A DNA stretch of 15,978 bases from REEB481 sp041170785. GTDB lineage: Bacteria > Bacteroidota > Bacteroidia > NS11-12g > UBA955. The notes below the pieces were generated by a model, which ran no database searches, was not told the DNA's origin, and saw only the letters and a list, made by a program, of their open reading frames with translations. Shown piece by piece: positions 13,103 to 15,978 of the stretch (position 1 is its first letter; each line of letters begins with the position of its first letter). The stretch spans positions 1 to 15,978 of the forward strand of contig JBEDND010000002.1 in the NCBI GenBank assembly GCA_041170785.1, read 5' to 3'. Position numbers and translations under genes: made by a program.

Positions 13103-14542
13103 ATGAAAGAACTTAGGCTGTTGCGCATCATGGCAGCAGCAATTCTGATGCCCGCCGCCCTGCACCTATCGGCGCAACATCAGGAGCTGCAGGAACGTCC
13201 GGCTTTATGGCGCGGTCATCAACAACAGCACAGCGATTCTGATGCTTTAGTCCAGTACTTCAAGGCGGGTCAGTTTCATGGACATTTCCGAAGCTTTTTC
13301 AGTGCTACCGACAATGGACATGACCTGAGCGATTATCAGGCAATGGCCGCGGGCGGAGGCATTCGCTTTGAAAGCAAATCCTGGAAAGGATTTCAGTTTG
13401 GTGTCAGTGGATTTTACATCTTTCATGTATTTTCCAACGACCTCGCCAAACCCGATCCGATTACCGGCCAGGGCAACCGCTACGAGGTTGGACTATTCAA
13501 CCAGGAAGATCCGGGCAGCCACCATCATATTGACCGATTGGAAGAGTTCTTTGTGAAATACAGCAAAGGGAAAAGCCATATTGCCTTTGGCAAGCAACTC
13601 ATCAATACCCCATTCATCAACCTGCAGGATGGCCGCATGCGCCCAACAGGTGTGGATGGCGTTTGGGGTGAACTATACACAGGTAACAAGCTGAACTTGC
13701 AAGGAGGCTGGATCTATGCACTTTCTCCACGTGGCACCGTTCATTGGTACCACGGAGGTAAGTCTATTGGTGTTTATCCCGCCGGGCTGAACCCGGACGG
13801 AACACCTTCCCGCTATGCGGGAAACGTGCACAGCAAGGGCGTGGGCATGCTGGGTTTGGATTACAAACCTTCGGCAGCGTTCAATCTGCAACAGTGGAAT
13901 ATGTGGATCGAAGGTGTTTCCTATTCCGCGCTGGCACAGGCAAACTTTCAGAAAAAACTGCCCCGAAACAGACAGCTCGGCGCTTCCCTGCAAGCCATAA
14001 ACCAACATGCGCTGGGCACCGGCGGAAATGAAGATCCGCAGAAAACCTACATGACACAGGGCACCCGTTCGTTCACTTTTGGTGCAAAAGCAAACTACCG
14101 CAACGGCCCCTGGGAACATAGCCTCAACTACAACCGCATCACGGCTGCCGGTCGTTACCTAGTGCCGCGTGAATGGGGCCGCGATCCCTTCTTCACCTTT
14201 TTACCCAGAGAACGAAATGAAGGATTGGGCGATGTGCATGCATTGGTGCTGAGAAGCGGTTGGACTTCCCGGAACAAAGCCATCAAATACAACCTGGGTG
14301 GCGGTTATTACCGGCTTCCCGACGTGCGCAATACACGCCTCAATAAGTACGGCATGCCCAGCTATATGCAGCTCAACAGCGACCTGCGCTACCATTTCCG
14401 AAAAGGATTTTTGCAGGGTCTGGATGCCCAACTGTTGCTGGTGTTGAAGCGCAATGCCGGCGAAACCTATCAAAACCTGAAATATGTATTCAATAAAACC
14501 GATATGGTTTTATACAACTTCATCCTGAACTACCATTTCTGA
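13103..14542 (+). CDS. OprD-like outer-membrane porin
   Basis: This is a 479-residue protein. Residues 1-24 are a signal peptide (MKELRLLRIMAAAILMPAAL, cleavage near LSAQ). The mature chain is rich in alternating aromatic/polar strands and ends in NYHF, with the terminal Phe used by the outer-membrane assembly machine. Segments such as FFVKYSKGKSHIAFGKQLIN, the LQDGRMRPTG loop and LNLQGGWIY resemble OprD/OprB-type barrels, which let specific small anions or nutrients diffuse in. As the last gene of the sulfur operon it probably admits thiosulfate, tetrathionate or another sulfur anion. The signal sequence and barrel are well supported. The OprD family label is moderate, and the substrate is inferred only from operon position. 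Confidence 0.8.
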   Translation: MKELRLLRIMAAAILMPAALHLSAQHQELQERPALWRGHQQQHSDSDALVQYFKAGQFHGHFRSFFSATDNGHDLSDYQAMAAGGGIRFESKSWKGFQFGVSGFYIFHVFSNDLAKPDPITGQGNRYEVGLFNQEDPGSHHHIDRLEEFFVKYSKGKSHIAFGKQLINTPFINLQDGRMRPTGVDGVWGELYTGNKLNLQGGWIYALSPRGTVHWYHGGKSIGVYPAGLNPDGTPSRYAGNVHSKGVGMLGLDYKPSAAFNLQQWNMWIEGVSYSALAQANFQKKLPRNRQLGASLQAINQHALGTGGNEDPQKTYMTQGTRSFTFGAKANYRNGPWEHSLNYNRITAAGRYLVPREWGRDPFFTFLPRERNEGLGDVHALVLRSGWTSRNKAIKYNLGGGYYRLPDVRNTRLNKYGMPSYMQLNSDLRYHFRKGFLQGLDAQLLLVLKRNAGETYQNLKYVFNKTDMVLYNFILNYHF

Positions 14543-14554
14543 AGGAAGAAATGG
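14533..14554. terminator. Hairpin between convergent operon end and glycosyltransferase gene
   Basis: CCATTTCT (14533-14540) and AGAAATGG (14547-14554) form a perfect 8-bp stem with a 6-nt loop. It overlaps the porin stop codon and lies between two convergent genes. It has no run of T on either strand, so termination is possible but unproven. Confidence 0.35.
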
Positions 14555-14590
14555 GACGGATGTGAACCGCAATAACAACCGCGTTTAACT

Positions 14591-15978
14591 TCACCTTCTT
14601 GCCTGTTCCTTAGTTCCTGCCACAGGCTTCAAGGCATACACGCGCACGGTTCCGAAGGAATCTACCAGCCGATCGAATTGTGCGGCAATGTCGGGTTGGC
14701 GTTCCAGCTTACGGCTGTCGGAATAGATGAAGGCCGCTCCGCGTGCACGCCAGGATTGAAGTGAATCGGCGCTAAGTCCGTCCTTTTCAAAACACCAACC
14801 CTTTTTATCCAGGTGATAGAGCCAGATGAAATGGGATACATCATTGCCGGCAACTACCAAGGCGTCTTCAGGAACCGCAGCCTGCAAGGCCGGTTTATGC
14901 CGGAGTACATCCGCATTAAAACCCGGGTTTTCCGGATTCCAGCGTTGGTGCATGCGGAGGTGCGTATTCAAAGGCGCCAGCAGGATCATACCCATGGCCA
15001 ACTTTTGCCAAATACCGGAACTGCCTTCAAGCGCTTTCACAGCCAGTCCAACGGGCAAAAATACCAGTGGATAAAACGGATAGAAATAATAGTCGTGGTC
15101 ATTCCTGATGGCGTTTGCTTCATACACATAGAACAACACCAGGGCCAGAAACCACAAGGCCAGCACAGGAAATCCGAGGCGCCGATACATCTGATTTCTA
15201 AAAAACAAGACCGTACCTGCAAGGAACAATGGCAACAGCACATAACCCAGCAGCAACTCCGGCAAGGTGGACACCAGGTTGTGGCCCACATAACCCAAAG
15301 TATTGCTCAGGCTTTCCCAGTTTCCCAAAATACCCTGGGTAATCACATGCGCCTTCCATTGGGGAATTACCCAGGCATACCAAGCAAGCGGCAACAAAAT
15401 GGGGAGAAAGAATATCATGCCCTGAATCCAGAGGTTCTTCAGGGTTTTGGTACGCCATAATTGCTGCAGAAAATACCAGCCCGGCGCGGCGTACCAAACA
15501 ATAAACGGCAACTTCACTGCCACCCCGGCGGCCAGGGCAACACCACCCAGAAAAAGGTGCAGGCGGCTTCCGTTGCTTACATATTGAAAGAACCAGGCCA
15601 TGCCCCAAAGCGACAAACACAGCGCAAGGTTGTCGGGCATGGGGTTGATGCCGTGGTAGTAAAACGCCGGAGAAAAGAGCAAACCGCCGGCAGCAACAAA
15701 AGCGGCAACCTCTGAGTTCAGCAGCTGCCGGATCAGTTTGCCGAGTGCCAGCGCTGCCAGACAATAACAGAGAAACATAAACAGGCGGCTCACCCACAAC
15801 TGCGGACCGGTGAGTTTCCAGAGTGCGGCAACAGTCCACTGCATGAGTGGGAATTCCATCAGAAAGATCCCGTCACCATCGCCGCGTTCATCGCGCCGCG
15901 GGTGCAGGATGTTCATGTCTTCTTCATAGAATGGCCGAATGGTTGCCTGCGTTTGGGTTTGCCGCCAAACATGAATGC
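14591..15978 (-). CDS. GT39-type membrane glycosyltransferase (5' end beyond window)
   Basis: The frame is open from its stop at 14591 to the right edge, covering at least 462 codons. The ATG at 15916 is internal: the upstream codons read IHVWRQTQTQATIRPFYEED, a motif typical of the first periplasmic loop of Bacteroidota GT39/ArnT-like enzymes, just after the catalytic Asp region that lies outside the window. About nine or ten hydrophobic helices follow, then a soluble C-terminal domain of about 120 residues. Such enzymes use polyprenyl-phosphate sugars to glycosylate lipids or proteins on the outer face of the inner membrane. Acceptor and sugar cannot be read from the sequence. It is convergent with the sulfur operon and appears unrelated to it. 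Confidence 0.85.
   Translation of the reverse strand, partial: IHVWRQTQTQATIRPFYEEDMNILHPRRDERGDGDGIFLMEFPLMQWTVAALWKLTGPQLWVSRLFMFLCYCLAALALGKLIRQLLNSEVAAFVAAGGLLFSPAFYYHGINPMPDNLALCLSLWGMAWFFQYVSNGSRLHLFLGGVALAAGVAVKLPFIVWYAAPGWYFLQQLWRTKTLKNLWIQGMIFFLPILLPLAWYAWVIPQWKAHVITQGILGNWESLSNTLGYVGHNLVSTLPELLLGYVLLPLFLAGTVLFFRNQMYRRLGFPVLALWFLALVLFYVYEANAIRNDHDYYFYPFYPLVFLPVGLAVKALEGSSGIWQKLAMGMILLAPLNTHLRMHQRWNPENPGFNADVLRHKPALQAAVPEDALVVAGNDVSHFIWLYHLDKKGWCFEKDGLSADSLQSWRARGAAFIYSDSRKLERQPDIAAQFDRLVDSFGTVRVYALKPVAGTKEQARR

Noticed and set aside
14813..15460. Plus-strand open frame of 215 codons opposite the glycosyltransferase
   Set aside because: The product is Gln/His-rich without structure, while the minus strand encodes regular membrane helices and the WRQTQT motif.
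14591..15916. ATG at 15916 as the true start of the glycosyltransferase
   Set aside because: Conserved family residues (HVWRQTQT) are encoded upstream of it in the same frame up to the window edge, so the gene is truncated by the window rather than starting here.
1..15978. CRISPR arrays, tRNA or rRNA genes, insertion sequences
   Set aside because: I looked for regularly spaced repeats, cloverleaf-like segments and transposase motifs and saw none.

Overview
The window looks like a chromosomal segment of a Bacteroidota bacterium. Three things point there: a large protein ending in the gliding-motility/type IX secretion C-terminal domain (LPNAFTPNGDGRNDVF), a DUF4286 gene, and several promoter-like -7 boxes close to TAnnTTTG, the Bacteroidota sigma consensus. 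There are no RNA genes, CRISPR arrays or insertion sequences that I can see.

Layout, left to right. (1) 1-2690: a DUF1684 lipoprotein gene cut by the window edge (minus strand), divergent from an MsbA-like ABC exporter followed 3 nt later by a small DUF4286 gene. (2) 2792-5083: a first sulfur block, made of a TauE/SafE membrane transporter and a CstB-like three-domain enzyme (persulfide dioxygenase, dead rhodanese, active rhodanese), closed by a strong hairpin terminator. (3) About 5140-6150: an AT-richer island carrying an MntA/HepT toxin-antitoxin pair with its own good promoter. (4) 6151 to about 8229 (minus): a secreted beta-propeller/Ig-like protein with a type IX sorting domain. (5) 8422-14542: a tightly packed seven-gene sulfur operon. 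Its order is exported rhodanese, two YeeE/YedE half-transporters, a membrane-anchored TsdA-like dihaem cytochrome c, a Tat-exported SoxB-like hydrolase, an exported DsrE-like protein and an OprD-like outer-membrane porin. (6) 14591 to the right edge (minus): a GT39-type membrane glycosyltransferase cut by the window end.

The main result is regions 2 and 5 taken together. They form a complete-looking route for a reduced sulfur compound. The porin would admit it, and the periplasmic cytochrome, SoxB-like and DsrE-like proteins would process it. YeeE/YedE would import sulfur, cytoplasmic CstB-like enzyme would oxidise persulfide, and TauE would export sulfite or a related anion. No SoxYZ, SoxAX or SoxCD is encoded here, so the SoxB-like enzyme lacks its usual carrier in this window. 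The three sulfur transcription units also share a CRP/FNR-like palindrome (GTGACY-N2-RGTNRC, left half TGTGA-like). In each case it is centred 36.5-37.5 bp upstream of the last G of a -7-like box. This suggests a single class II activator controls all three. The functional assignments come from motifs, and the pathway and regulon are inferences.
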